This document shows positions 15,099 through 15,312 of a DNA stretch of 15,312 bases, piece after piece. The notes beneath the pieces are model-generated. The model saw only the letters and a program-made list of their open reading frames with translations. It made no database searches and had not been told where the DNA came from. Source of the stretch: an uncultured Elioraea sp. (GTDB taxonomy: Bacteria; Pseudomonadota; Alphaproteobacteria; Acetobacterales; Acetobacteraceae); assembly GCA_937995555.1 (NCBI GenBank), contig CALKJX010000060.1, positions 1 through 15,312 on the forward strand, in the 5' to 3' direction. How positions within the stretch are numbered: position 1 is the stretch's first letter; each line of letters begins with the position of its first letter. The translations under genes and the position numbers were made by a program.

Positions 15099-15312
15099 GT
15101 GGCGGAACACGGATTCGGACGACAGGTCGGCAAACGACGCCACCTGCTGGGCATCGCCGGCCTCGACCCGCGCCAGATCCGCGCCGCCCTCGACCTCGCC
15201 GAAACCTACATCTCGCTCAACCGCCAGGGCGGCCCGCGCGACGTCATGCGCGGCCGCACCCTGATGAACATGTTCTTCGAAGCCTCCACCCGCACCCGCA
15301 CCAGCTTCGAAC
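15099..15312 (+). CDS. pyrB: Aspartate carbamoyltransferase catalytic subunit, N-terminal part (cut by window end)
   Basis: The first 71 codons of PyrB are present; the gene runs off the window. PyrB condenses carbamoyl phosphate with aspartate in pyrimidine synthesis. RHLLGIAGLDPRQIRAALDLAE is the usual first helix region. GRTLMNMFFEASTRTRTSFE contains the carbamoyl-phosphate binding Ser-Thr-Arg-Thr signature, with Ala in place of the common Pro before it. The start is GTG at 15099 with GGAGG 7 bases upstream. A TTGACG (15042-15047) in the 121-base gap upstream is a candidate -35 box, but no good -10 is visible. The long gap and the hairpin after the previous gene suggest its own promoter. 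Confidence 0.95.
   Translation, partial: MAEHGFGRQVGKRRHLLGIAGLDPRQIRAALDLAETYISLNRQGGPRDVMRGRTLMNMFFEASTRTRTSFE

Noticed and set aside
14144..15154. 336-codon minus-strand open frame across the substrate-binding protein end and the pyrB start
   Set aside because: Arg/Gly/Ala-rich, no domain, and it spans two real plus-strand genes and their gap.
1..15312. CRISPR array, insertion sequence or phage remnants
   Set aside because: No regularly spaced repeats, transposase or phage-like proteins were found on either strand.

Overview
The window is a GC-rich (roughly 70% G+C by eye) bacterial chromosome segment. It carries GatCAB, RuvX, an MbfA-type iron exporter and the start of PyrB, and its intergenic gaps are short. 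The combination of MbfA (best known from Alphaproteobacteria), a possible EcfG-type promoter and the gatBAC / ruvX / pyrB neighbourhood points to an alphaproteobacterium, probably Rhodospirillales/Acetobacteraceae. That placement is an inference from gene content and style; no marker gene settles it.

Left part (1-9165), all on the minus strand. Reading in the direction of transcription (right to left): gatC-gatA-gatB, joined by two ATGA stop/start overlaps, make the tRNA-dependent amidotransferase. Next comes mbfA, a ferritin-like plus VIT membrane iron exporter. Then follow three tightly overlapping genes, otsB, a GH15 glycoside hydrolase and otsA, for trehalose synthesis plus a glucan/trehalose hydrolase. 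They are followed by a YfcG-like Nu-class glutathione transferase and a complete tRNA-Ser(GCU) with encoded CCA. A possible general-stress (EcfG-like) promoter sits immediately before otsB, so trehalose synthesis may be stress-induced.

Centre (9210-9677): ruvX on the plus strand, divergent from gatC with 44 bases between the starts.

Right part (9678-15098): a block that looks inserted between ruvX and pyrB. It holds a decayed peptide-type ABC substrate-binding protein gene (start codon lost, frameshift, internal deletion), a minus-strand MSOX/SolA-like FAD amine oxidase, a plus-strand M19 dipeptidase-like hydrolase with altered metal-ligand positions, and an intact family-5 substrate-binding protein with a signal peptide. 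No ABC permease or ATPase is present, so the binding protein must work with a transporter encoded elsewhere. The set suggests uptake and breakdown of small peptides or N-alkylated amino acids; that link is inference.

Right edge (15099-15312): the N-terminal 71 codons of pyrB (aspartate carbamoyltransferase catalytic subunit), cut by the window end.

I see no CRISPR array, insertion sequence or phage gene. The possible novelty is modest: the otsB-GH15-otsA stress operon with its unusual starts, and the peptide/amine catabolic cassette.
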